Shown one piece after another: positions 17,994 to 25,849 of a DNA stretch of 64,000 nt; the stretch's first letter is position 1, and each line of letters begins with the position of its first letter. Both the position numbers and the translations under genes were made by a program. Source of the DNA: Natrinema amylolyticus_A (GTDB lineage Archaea; Halobacteriota; Halobacteria; Halobacteriales; Natrialbaceae). The notes below the pieces were generated by a model. That model was not told where the DNA came from, ran no database searches, and worked only from the letters and a program-made list of their open reading frames with translations. The stretch spans positions 434,001 to 498,000 of the forward strand of contig NZ_JBHUDI010000004.1 in assembly GCF_042678045.1 (NCBI RefSeq), written 5' to 3'.

Positions 17994-19654
17994 GTGACGC
18001 TGAGAAAGGGACCGTCGAGCAGTTCCGCGAGGAGATCGATCCGACGGTGTTCCTGTTCGGGGCGCTGTTGACCGTCGGCGTGATCGTGGCGTTTTTCATC
18101 AGCCCGAGCACCGTCGAGAACGGAATCTCGTCGCTGAACGATCAGATGCTCGGCGCGTTCAACTGGGCGCTGCTGTTGATCGTGTTCCTGATCGTCGTCT
18201 TCCTGTTGTTCCTGATCGTCGGGCCGTGGGGCCGAATCAAGATGGGGGACGAGGATCCGGAGTACAGCTTCCTGTCGTTTTTCGCGATGCTGTACTCCGC
18301 TGGGTTCGCGGCGGGCGTCGTGTTCTGGGGACCGACCGAGGCACTGTTCTATTACGATAGCCCCTCGCCGCTGTTCGGCGGCGTCGAGGGCGGATCGGCC
18401 GCAGCGATGACAGTCGCCGTCCAGCAGACGCTGTTCCACTGGGCGCTGCCCCAACTCGCCGTGTTTACCATCATGGGAATCGCGATCGGCTACTTCGCGT
18501 ACAACTACGAGAACGTCCCGCTGCGGGTGTCGTCGGCGCTGACGCCGATCATCGGTGCCGAGAACTTGGACGGGCCGTTCGCGAAGGTCGTCGACATCCT
18601 CGCCGTCTTCGCGACGATCGGGGGCGTGGCGACCTCGCTCGGTTTCATCGGCAGCCAGTTCATCACCGGACTGGACTATCAGTGGGGCATCAGCATGGGG
18701 AACATTGGTATCCTCCTCGTGGTGACGTTTATGACGTTGCTGTTTACGACCTCGATGGTGCTGGGGGTCGACAAGGGGATCCGCCGACTCTCGAATTTCA
18801 ACATGATCCTCTTCGTCGTCCTCATGATGGCGACGTTCATCGTCGGCCCGACGCTGTTCCTGATCCTGCTCGGCACGCAGGCGTTCAGCGGGATGGTCAC
18901 GGACTTCGTCTCGATGAGCCTCTTTACCGGCGCCGGTGCATTCGGTGCAGGGAATCCGGAAGCCACGGAGTGGATGAACGCCTGGACCGTCTTCTACTGG
19001 GCGTGGGCGCTCTCGTGGTCGCCGTTCGCGGGCCTGTTCATCGCCCGCATCTCCAAGGGACGGACGGTCCGTGAGGTCGCGTTTACCGGGATCGTCGCGA
19101 CGTCCGCGGCGACCATCCCGTGGTTCACGTTCATCGGCGGTACCTCCGTCTGGGCACAGCACAACGGCGTTGCCGACTTCAGCGCAGTGATGGCTGGCGA
19201 GGCTGGCGCGGAGATCTCCGGGTTCATCCTCTTCGAGACGTTCCCCATGGGGTCGCTCTTCATGCTGGCCTTTATGATCCTCGTGACGACGTTCTTCGTC
19301 ACCTCGGCGGACTCCTCGACGCTGGCCGTCTCGATGATGACCACCGGTGGCAAGGCGCGTCCGTCGACGATCAACCGGATCTTCTGGGGCGTCGTCCTCG
19401 GGATGACCGCCGCGATCCTGATGATCCTCGGCGGGACGGGGAGCGCGAACACGCTCCAGCAGGCAGCGATCATCACTGGGACGCCCTTCGCCTTCGTCTG
19501 CTTCCTCTCGATGCTCGCGCTGATCAAGGACTTCGGCTCGGAGTACGGCCGCGTGCTGCTGCAAGACGAAACCGTGCTCGTCGGCTCGAGTAGGCAAACC
19601 GAATCCGAGTCTCCGGCCGGCCCCGGTGGACCCGTCGAATCGGACGACGACTGA
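17990..19654 (+). CDS. BCCT-family compatible-solute transporter
   Basis: 554 residues with about 12 transmembrane helices, of the betaine/choline/carnitine transporter family, which moves quaternary ammonium solutes or ectoine with sodium or protons. The family region is visible in YSAGFAAGVVFWGPTEALFYYD and in the helix 8 signature FYWAWALSWSPFAGLFIARISKGRT, where the aromatic box binds the cationic solute. The N-terminus is short (about 20 residues), and the C-terminal tail is ~45 hydrophilic residues. Location between M20 and aminotransferase genes suggests that it imports the substrate of the island. It could serve betaine instead of ectoine; the sequence alone does not settle this. Confidence 0.92.
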   Translation: MSDAEKGTVEQFREEIDPTVFLFGALLTVGVIVAFFISPSTVENGISSLNDQMLGAFNWALLLIVFLIVVFLLFLIVGPWGRIKMGDEDPEYSFLSFFAMLYSAGFAAGVVFWGPTEALFYYDSPSPLFGGVEGGSAAAMTVAVQQTLFHWALPQLAVFTIMGIAIGYFAYNYENVPLRVSSALTPIIGAENLDGPFAKVVDILAVFATIGGVATSLGFIGSQFITGLDYQWGISMGNIGILLVVTFMTLLFTTSMVLGVDKGIRRLSNFNMILFVVLMMATFIVGPTLFLILLGTQAFSGMVTDFVSMSLFTGAGAFGAGNPEATEWMNAWTVFYWAWALSWSPFAGLFIARISKGRTVREVAFTGIVATSAATIPWFTFIGGTSVWAQHNGVADFSAVMAGEAGAEISGFILFETFPMGSLFMLAFMILVTTFFVTSADSSTLAVSMMTTGGKARPSTINRIFWGVVLGMTAAILMILGGTGSANTLQQAAIITGTPFAFVCFLSMLALIKDFGSEYGRVLLQDETVLVGSSRQTESESPAGPGGPVESDDD

Positions 19655-19773
19655 GACGGTCGTCGCCCGCGATCGAACTGGCCGCCGACCCATGTCGGCC
19701 GTCATGCTTACCCTGTTTTCTGCGGTCAGAAAACCGACCACGCCGCCCCGTTCCCCTCGCTAACCCATAACAA

Positions 19774-19784
19774 GTTTTAATGTA
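19774..19784 (+). promoter_or_regulatory. TATA box of the second aminotransferase gene
   Basis: GTTTTAATGTA, centred about 27 bp before the ATG at 19806, fits a leaderless transcript. The overlapping ATGTG-GTA-CACAT (19784-19796) is a short inverted repeat just downstream of the box, a plausible operator position. Confidence 0.6.
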
Positions 19785-19805
19785 TGTGGTACACATAAAT
19801 TGTGT

Positions 19806-21167
19806 ATGGATAGGGACACGGCGGAACCCGACGCTGACGCGCTTCCGGGTCCGAACGCCCAGCAGTGGGTGAACTTCCACCAGCAGTACTCCGCGCCGAG
19901 CGAGTACTCACACGAGTTCGTCTGGGACGTGACCCAGGAGGCCGACGGGCCGTTCGTCACCGACGTCGACGGCAACGTCTTGCTTGATTTCACCTGCCAC
20001 ATCGGCGCGGCACCGCTCGGCTACAACAACGAGAAGATCCTCGGGAAGGTCCGCGAGTTCGACCTCGTCGAACCGCTGAAGATCGCTGGGCAGGACATGT
20101 ACTTCGGTGCCGGTCCAACTCCCGAGGAGTCGGCGGTGCCGGGCTCGAGCCACCTCATGGAGAAACTCATCGACGTCTCGAGTCAGTACGGCATGGACAC
20201 AGTCTTCCTGTCGAACTCCGGTGCGGAGGCCATGGAGAACGCGATGAAGATCACGAACGACTTCCGCGCGCCCGCGAAGTACGGCGTTGCCTTCTCGGGG
20301 AGTTTCCACGGCCGCACCCTCGGAACGCTGTCGATCACGAAGTCCAAGTCGGTCTACACGCGCCACTACCCCCAGATCGACGGCATCGAGACGGTGCCGT
20401 TCTGTGCCGATCGCGGCTGTGACGCCGACAGCTGCGACTGTGGATTTTTCACGGGCAGCGACTCACAGCTCCGGGGCATGCTCGCACCCGAAGGCGGTCA
20501 CATCGATCCCGACGAGATCGCCTTCCTCACACTCGAGCCGATCCAGGGCGTCGGTGGCTACCGGTTCCCCAGTGAGGCGTTCATGGGGGAAGTCGCCGAC
20601 GTCACCGACGAGTACGATATCCCGCTGGTCGTCGACGAGATTCAGGCCGGGATCGGCCGCACCGGCGAGATCTGGGCCTCTGACCACTACCCGATCGAAC
20701 CGGACGTCATCGCCAGCGCGAAGGCCCTGCGCGTCGGCGCGACGATCTCCCGCTCCGAGGTCTTCCCCGACCAGAAGAACCGGCTCGGATCGACGTTCGG
20801 CGGCGGGGACCTGCTGGGCTCGATGATGGGTGCCTTTACGCTCGAGGCCATCGAGGAACACGACCTGCTCGACAACGCGACACGGCGGGGCGAGCAAGCC
20901 AAAGAACGCCTGCGCGACGACGCACCCGACTCCGTCGTGGACGTCCGCGGCAAGGGGCTGATGCTCGCCGTCGAGTTCGACACGGCCGAGCGCCGGAACG
21001 CGGTGGTCGAGGCCGCCCTCGAGCGGGGCCTGCTGACGCTTGGGTGTGGCAAGAAAACGATCCGGCTGCTCCCGCCGCTCGACTCGACGGAACGCGAGAT
21101 CGAGCTAGGGATCGGGATTTTCTGCGAGGCGATCGAGGCCGTCAGTCCGAGTGCGACGGTAGCCTGA
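19806..21167 (+). CDS. Class III aminotransferase (GABA/ornithine-like) with cysteine-rich insert
   Basis: 453 residues, fold-type I PLP enzyme. SNSGAEAMENAMKI, FSGSFHGRTLGTLS, LVVDEIQAGIGRTG and the PLP lysine in IASAKALR are in order. Family members transaminate omega-amino groups (GABA, ornithine, beta-alanine) or act as racemases. Unusual is the cysteine cluster CADRGCDADSCDC near residue 200, which could bind a metal or iron-sulfur cluster. Start ATG 19806 is supported by the TATA spacing; the upstream TTG is rejected. It is convergent with the dehydratase-like gene. Substrate unknown, probably an intermediate of the island. Confidence 0.85.
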   Translation: MDRDTAEPDADALPGPNAQQWVNFHQQYSAPSEYSHEFVWDVTQEADGPFVTDVDGNVLLDFTCHIGAAPLGYNNEKILGKVREFDLVEPLKIAGQDMYFGAGPTPEESAVPGSSHLMEKLIDVSSQYGMDTVFLSNSGAEAMENAMKITNDFRAPAKYGVAFSGSFHGRTLGTLSITKSKSVYTRHYPQIDGIETVPFCADRGCDADSCDCGFFTGSDSQLRGMLAPEGGHIDPDEIAFLTLEPIQGVGGYRFPSEAFMGEVADVTDEYDIPLVVDEIQAGIGRTGEIWASDHYPIEPDVIASAKALRVGATISRSEVFPDQKNRLGSTFGGGDLLGSMMGAFTLEAIEEHDLLDNATRRGEQAKERLRDDAPDSVVDVRGKGLMLAVEFDTAERRNAVVEAALERGLLTLGCGKKTIRLLPPLDSTEREIELGIGIFCEAIEAVSPSATVA

Positions 21168-21281
21168 CTGGCGGCGAGCACGGCTGTTCGATTTTCGTTT
21201 TCCTGGCTGGCTCGAGGACCGGTGTCGATCACTCCGTCCCAGTCCAATAAACGGATTCTGTTGAGGGCACTGTGTGGCCGC

Positions 21282-22532
21282 TTACTCGACCGACCGCTCG
21301 ATGATCGACACGCCCTCGAGTCCCGCCAGTGCGTCGAGTACGCCCGTGAGATGCTCCGGGCCACTCCCCTCGAGGCCGATCGTCACGGGCGTCCGGTTCG
21401 GCTCGTCGACGCCGGTTCGACGCGCGCGCTCGAACACGTCCAGTTCAGCACCCCGTGATTCCACGGTCTCGACCACGTCGCCAACGGTCGCCGGCCACCC
21501 TTCGAGCGCCAGCCGGGCCTCGGCGTAGCGCTCGAGTTCGCACAATCCCGTCCGCGTGAGTTCGGCGTGATCGGTGAGATTCACGTTCCCACCGGAGATC
21601 ACGACGCCGACGTGCTCTCCCTCGAGGTCGACGTCATCGGAAAGCGCAGCCGCCAGCGGCGTGGCTCCGGCGCTTTCGGCGATGGTCTTCGCGCGTTCGG
21701 CCAGCAGGGTCACCGCGGCGGCGATCTCCCGATCGCTCACGCTCACCACGTCGTCGACGACCTCGTGGGCGATCGCGAAGGTCGTCTCGAGCATGCGCGT
21801 GTCGGCGATCCCCTCCGCAACGGTGTCGACGGCGGGGAGTTCGCGGATCTCGCCGGCCTCGAGCGATGGCTTCGCGTGGGCGGCCCCTTCGGGCTGGACC
21901 CCGATAACCCGGGTCTCGCTATCGGCGGCGTTCAGGACTGTTCCGATCCCCGAAATCAGCCCGCCGCCGCCGATCGCGACCAGCACGGTGTCTATTTCGG
22001 GGAACTGCTCACACAGTTCGAGCCCGATCGTCCCTTGCCCGGCGACGATCGCCGCGTCGTCGAAAGGATGGACGAACGTCTCGCCAGTCTCCGCGGCGCG
22101 CTCCGTGGCGTATTCGTAGGAGCGCTCGTAGATGTCGCCCTCGACGATGACCTCGGCCCCGTAGCCGCGGGTCGCCTCGATCTTCGCCGCGGGGGTGACC
22201 TCCGGGACGACGATCGTCGTGTCGATATCGAGCAGGTCGCCGGCCAGCGCCACGCCCTGGGCGTGGTTGCCCGCGCTCGAGGCGATAACTCCAGCCTCGC
22301 GTTCTGCGTCCGAGAGCTGGGCCATCTTGTTGTAGGCCCCGCGGATCTTGAACGACCCCGTCCGCTGGATGTTCTCGAGTTTGAGCCCGACCGCGGCCGC
22401 ACCGCTCATCTCGGCGAACGTCCGTGAGGTATCGAGTGGGGTTCGGTGGACCACGTCCGCGATGCGTGCCTGGGCGTCCTCGACATCTGCGAGGGTGATG
22501 CGGGGCTCATCCGGGTCGCTGCCCTCGGTCAT
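21282..22532 (-). CDS. Threonine ammonia-lyase-like PLP enzyme (EutB-like)
   Basis: 416 residues, fold-type II PLP enzyme. The PLP lysine is in GSFKIRGAYNKM (near residue 62), the glycine loop is AIGGGGLISGIG, and SAGNHAQGVA and EGIADTRMLE follow the serine/threonine dehydratase pattern. A ~70-residue C-terminal region (NRTPVTIGLEGSGPEHLTGVLDALAGLEG) looks ACT-like, suggesting allosteric control. It deaminates threonine/serine or a related hydroxy-amino acid. In bacterial hydroxyectoine-degradation clusters the homologous gene is eutB. Its start overlaps by 4 bp (ATGA) the stop of the upstream M20 gene, so the two are translationally coupled. Confidence 0.88.
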   Translation of the reverse strand: MTEGSDPDEPRITLADVEDAQARIADVVHRTPLDTSRTFAEMSGAAAVGLKLENIQRTGSFKIRGAYNKMAQLSDAEREAGVIASSAGNHAQGVALAGDLLDIDTTIVVPEVTPAAKIEATRGYGAEVIVEGDIYERSYEYATERAAETGETFVHPFDDAAIVAGQGTIGLELCEQFPEIDTVLVAIGGGGLISGIGTVLNAADSETRVIGVQPEGAAHAKPSLEAGEIRELPAVDTVAEGIADTRMLETTFAIAHEVVDDVVSVSDREIAAAVTLLAERAKTIAESAGATPLAAALSDDVDLEGEHVGVVISGGNVNLTDHAELTRTGLCELERYAEARLALEGWPATVGDVVETVESRGAELDVFERARRTGVDEPNRTPVTIGLEGSGPEHLTGVLDALAGLEGVSIIERSVE

Positions 22533-23839
22533 TCGTCACTCCCATCCGCCGCCGTCCGCGCGACCGGGTGTCGGTGCTCGAGTTCGCGGATGGTCTCGAC
22601 GAGCACGTCGACGCCGTGCTTGAGGCTGCGCTCGTCGACGTCGAAGGTGGGCGTGTGGTGGCTCGTCGGGTGGTCGGTGCCGACGATCAGATACGTGGCC
22701 AGCCCGCCGTCGTCCTGAACGCGCTCCATCAGGAAGGTCGCGTCCTCGCTCGCACCGAAGTCGGCGGCCGGCAGCACGCGTTCGATCCCCGCGACGCCGC
22801 CGGCGACCTCGCTTACGAGCGACTGCAGCTCGGGGTCGCTGTCGGCACGGGGTGACTCGCTGACGATCTCCACGTCGGCCCGGCAGCCGTGCATGTTGGC
22901 GGCCGATTTCACCGTGCGCTCGAGGCGGCGTTTCATGAACTCCATCAGTTCGGTCGTCTCGCCGCGGGCTTCGGCCTCCATGTGGGCGTGCTCGGCGATG
23001 ACGTTGCTCGCGGTGCCGGCCTCCGCTTTCCCGATGTTCACGCGGGTCATCCCGTCGGCGTGGCGGGGGATGCCGTAGGCGTTCTCGATCGCCGTTCCCA
23101 TCGCGTGCATGGCGTTGGCTCCCTCGTTGGGTGCTTTGCCCGCGTGGGCGGACGCTCCCTCGATCGTCGCGTCGACGTGGCACATCGCAAGCGGCTTCTC
23201 GATTCCCGCCACCACTTCGCCGGTCGGGTGATCGAGGCCGACGTGGATCGCGAGCAGGTAGTCCAGCCCGTCCGCGAACTCGCTTTTGGCCATCGGACAA
23301 CCGCCGCCGCCGGTTTCCTCGGCGGGCTGGAAGAAGACGACCAAGCGTCCCGAAAAGTCACTCTCGGCGATCGCCTCGAGGGCGGCCAGCCCCCACGTCA
23401 TGTGGGCGTCGTGGCCGCAGGCGTGCATCGTGCCCGCTATTTCCGAGCGAAAGCCCTCGGCCGCGGGGTCGTGCTCCGGACTGGTCGATTCCTCGATGAA
23501 CAGCGCGTCGATGTCGACGCGCAGCCCGATCGCCGGCCCGTCGCCGCGCTCGAGCACAGCGACCGCGCCGGTGGTGCCGCCGGCCATCCGCTCGAGCAGA
23601 TCCTCGTCGGCGCCGCGCTTGCGGGCGCGTTCGAGCCACGGCTCGAGGTCGTCGTCGGGGACGGCCATCCGGTCTGCGGGGTCGTAGGCGTCGGGGCCGA
23701 CGGCGAGTTCGTCGACGCCGATCGCACGGATCTCGTCGACGAGCCGGGCAGTGGTGTAGAACTCGCGCCACGCGGGTTCGGGGTGACGGTGGAGACGCCG
23801 TCGCAGAGACACGAGGCGATCCCGTACTGGTTCGTGCAT
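22529..23839 (-). CDS. M20-family amidohydrolase, AbgA-like (paralogue 2)
   Basis: 436 residues. I choose ATG at 23839 (MHEPVRDRLVSL) because a TATA-like element at 23868-23877 is 33 bp upstream; the TTG at 23860 would lie only about 11 bp from it. Motifs match the paralogue at 15545: GLRVDIDALFIEES, MHACGHDAHMTW, FFQPAEETGGGG, ASAHAGKAPNEGANAM and TDHPTSHHTPTFDVD. The two proteins share long identical stretches (for example NEGANAM and ASNVIAE). It likely cleaves an N-acyl bond; coupling to the dehydratase-like gene (4-bp overlap) suggests that the two act in one pathway. Confidence 0.87.
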   Translation of the reverse strand: MHEPVRDRLVSLRRRLHRHPEPAWREFYTTARLVDEIRAIGVDELAVGPDAYDPADRMAVPDDDLEPWLERARKRGADEDLLERMAGGTTGAVAVLERGDGPAIGLRVDIDALFIEESTSPEHDPAAEGFRSEIAGTMHACGHDAHMTWGLAALEAIAESDFSGRLVVFFQPAEETGGGGCPMAKSEFADGLDYLLAIHVGLDHPTGEVVAGIEKPLAMCHVDATIEGASAHAGKAPNEGANAMHAMGTAIENAYGIPRHADGMTRVNIGKAEAGTASNVIAEHAHMEAEARGETTELMEFMKRRLERTVKSAANMHGCRADVEIVSESPRADSDPELQSLVSEVAGGVAGIERVLPAADFGASEDATFLMERVQDDGGLATYLIVGTDHPTSHHTPTFDVDERSLKHGVDVLVETIRELEHRHPVARTAADGSDE

Positions 23840-23867
23840 GTGTGTCGGTGACGTGGTCAATCCCCTT

Positions 23868-23877
23868 AACTATACAC
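23868..23877 (-). promoter_or_regulatory. TATA box of the M20 (paralogue 2) gene
   Basis: Reads GTGTATAGTT on the minus strand, about 33 bp before the ATG at 23839. It fixes the start choice for that gene. Confidence 0.55.
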
Positions 23878-23933
23878 AGTTGTCGTTGACGACGGGTACA
23901 CAAAAAGGATAAGTCAACTGCTGACAATCGTCG

Positions 23934-23950
23934 CACAACGCGTCGTTGTG
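23934..23950. promoter_or_regulatory. Inverted repeat in the divergent promoter region
   Basis: CACAACG-CGT-CGTTGTG is a perfect 7-bp inverted repeat with a 3-bp centre, 18 bp before the dehydrogenase start. A second, shorter one (GTCGT-TG-ACGAC, 23882-23893) is near the M20 promoter. Candidate operators for a dimeric regulator such as the Lrp-like protein; binding is inference. Confidence 0.45.
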
Positions 23951-23967
23951 GCGCGAAAACGATCCAT

Positions 23968-24939
23968 ATGCACACGAATCCAGATATCGTCGTTCTGCGA
24001 GAGGGGACGGAAGGGCTGTCGATGACGTCGTACGCCGACACGCTGCGCGAGCGGCTGCCGGATCACACCGTCGCGCTCGCGCGGACGCCGAAAGAAGAGC
24101 GCGAACTGGTCCCGCAGGCGCGGGTCGCGACCGGCATCACGATCGAGGCAGACCTCCTCGAGGGTGCCGACCGGCTCGAACTCTTCGCATGTACCTTCGC
24201 CGGCACCGACCACGTGCCAATGGACGCGCTGGCCGGCCACGACGTCGCCGTCACGAACGCCGGCGGCATCCACGCCCCCGGTATCGCCGAGCAGACGATC
24301 GGCAACATGCTCGTCTTCGCGCGGCGGCTCCACGAAGGGTGGCGACGTAAGCAACACGGCGAGTGGCGCCACTTCCAGTCCTCGGAGTTCACCGACAGCA
24401 CTGTCACGATCGTCGGTCTCGGCTCGATCGGTCAGGAAGTCGTCAAACGCCTCGAGGGGTTCGAGGTCGAGACGATCGGCATCCGGTACACGCCCGAGAA
24501 AGGCGGCCCGACCGACGAGGTACTCGGCTTCGACGAGGACGATATCCACGAGGCGTTTGCCCGTAGCGACTACGTCGTCCTCGCCTGTCCGCTGAACGAC
24601 CTGACCCGCGGGCTCGTCGGCGAAGAAGAGTTAGCGACGCTTCCTCCGAACGCGGTCGTCGTCAACGCGGCCCGCGGCGGCATCGTCGACACCGACGCGC
24701 TCGTCTCGGCCCTGCAGTTCAACGGCATCCGCGGGGCCGCCCTGGACGTGACCGATCCCGAACCACTGCCGAACGATCACCCGCTCTGGGACCTCGAGAA
24801 CTGTCTCATTACTCCACACACCGGCGGCCACACCCCGAAACACTGGGAGCGGCTGGCCGACATCGTCGCGAACAACGTCGAGGCGCTCGTGACCGGGGGC
24901 GACCTCGAGAACGCCGTCTTGCAGCCCGACTCGAGCTGA
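23968..24939 (+). CDS. D-2-hydroxyacid dehydrogenase (NAD-dependent)
   Basis: 323 residues with the two-domain fold of D-isomer 2-hydroxyacid dehydrogenases. GLGSIG (150-155) binds NAD, and the catalytic triad is R236 (NAARGGIVD), E265 (DPEPLP) and H284 (TPHTGG). It interconverts a 2-keto acid and a D-2-hydroxy acid; the substrate is not evident. It is divergent from the M20/dehydratase pair and could reduce 2-oxobutyrate or a related keto acid released there. Its TGA stop (24937-24939) is the first triplet of repeat copy C. Confidence 0.9.
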   Translation: MHTNPDIVVLREGTEGLSMTSYADTLRERLPDHTVALARTPKEERELVPQARVATGITIEADLLEGADRLELFACTFAGTDHVPMDALAGHDVAVTNAGGIHAPGIAEQTIGNMLVFARRLHEGWRRKQHGEWRHFQSSEFTDSTVTIVGLGSIGQEVVKRLEGFEVETIGIRYTPEKGGPTDEVLGFDEDDIHEAFARSDYVVLACPLNDLTRGLVGEEELATLPPNAVVVNAARGGIVDTDALVSALQFNGIRGAALDVTDPEPLPNDHPLWDLENCLITPHTGGHTPKHWERLADIVANNVEALVTGGDLENAVLQPDSS

Positions 24940-25021
24940 GACGGTTTCCTGTCACTGGGTACCGGTGGGACCGCAGGGCGGTCGCGGCCGGCCGGCACCC
25001 ACTGACAGGAAACCGTCTGAG
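24937..25021 (+). repeat. Dispersed palindromic repeat, copy C
   Basis: 85 bp. The outer arms AGACGGTTTCCTGTCA and TGACAGGAAACCGTCT are perfectly complementary although both differ from the other copies (GGTCTGCTGTCA type), so the change is matched on both sides. The inner core retains GCGGTCGCGG. Its TGA is the stop codon of the dehydrogenase gene, and it lies before the convergent gene ending at 25078. Confidence 0.88.
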
Positions 25022-25077
25022 CGATGGCGAAACGCGCCGCTGCGCTCGTGTCATGGCTGTACTGTCCACGCCCGCGC

Positions 25078-25776
25078 TCAGTCGTCGTCTGCCGTCCGGT
25101 CGGCTGATTCGGCGTCGGACTCGAGCGACTGATCGGCCACCTGTGGATGCTTCGACGCGCCGAACCCGCCGCTTAAGACTCGCGCGAGTACCTCTTCGAC
25201 GCGTTCGTCCGTTTCGGTGATGCGATCGTCCTCGGCTTCGACGACGAACCCGGAGGAGATGTTCGGTGCCGTCGGGACGAACAGCACCGTTCGGCCGTCG
25301 CTGGTGGTGTGGCCGGTCTTGAACGCCGGCATCTCCGTGCCGTCCCAGCTCTCGACTCTGACGGGTTCCTGGAGGGCCTGTTCCTCGCCGATCGTGGTTT
25401 CGGCGGCGATCTTCGACGCGTTATAGACGACGCGCAGCCCCGGCAGGCGGTTCGCGACGGCGTCGACGCTTCGCGCGAAGAGGTCACCGACCGTCGTCCG
25501 GGTCAGGGTTCCGACCGCGACCGTCACCAGCAGAAAGACGGACAGCGAGAGCCCGAGTCGGAGGACGTGGGCGACGAGCGAGCGGCTCGGTTCGTGAGCG
25601 ATAACGCCCTGCAGAGTCTGTGCACCGACCATGGACGTCGGCGTGAGTCCCGCGACGATCGCGTAGACTCGATAGACGACGTACAGCGTGACGAGTATCG
25701 GCCCGATGAGGATTAGCCCGCTCGCGAAGACACGCTTCCACGACGCCATTATGCGATCATACAACCCATAGGACAT
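25078..25776 (-). CDS. DUF502-family membrane protein
   Basis: 232 residues from ATG 25776 (MSYGLYDRIMASWKRVF); another ATG at 25749 (MASWKR) is possible. Two transmembrane segments (about 17-40 and 75-95) are followed by a soluble domain with the family block RLPGLRVVYNASKIAAE and a conserved TGHTTSDGRTVLFVPTAPNISSGFVV. The C-terminal 30 residues are acidic. DUF502 proteins are widespread in bacteria and haloarchaea, with no established biochemical role. The gene lies downstream of glutamate dehydrogenase on the same strand (73 bp). Confidence 0.85.
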   Translation of the reverse strand: MSYGLYDRIMASWKRVFASGLILIGPILVTLYVVYRVYAIVAGLTPTSMVGAQTLQGVIAHEPSRSLVAHVLRLGLSLSVFLLVTVAVGTLTRTTVGDLFARSVDAVANRLPGLRVVYNASKIAAETTIGEEQALQEPVRVESWDGTEMPAFKTGHTTSDGRTVLFVPTAPNISSGFVVEAEDDRITETDERVEEVLARVLSGGFGASKHPQVADQSLESDAESADRTADDD

Positions 25777-25849
25777 GAGCCCTTTCCTTTCTCGACGGCC
25801 ACCGGTCTGCTCTCCGGAAACGTCCCTCGAGATGCGGTGTCGGGTCCGG

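Noticed and set aside
17963..19741. 592-aa open frame on the minus strand across the BCCT gene
   Set aside because: His-, Arg- and Asp-rich antisense frame typical of GC-rich codon bias; the plus-strand BCCT protein has clear membrane helices and motifs.
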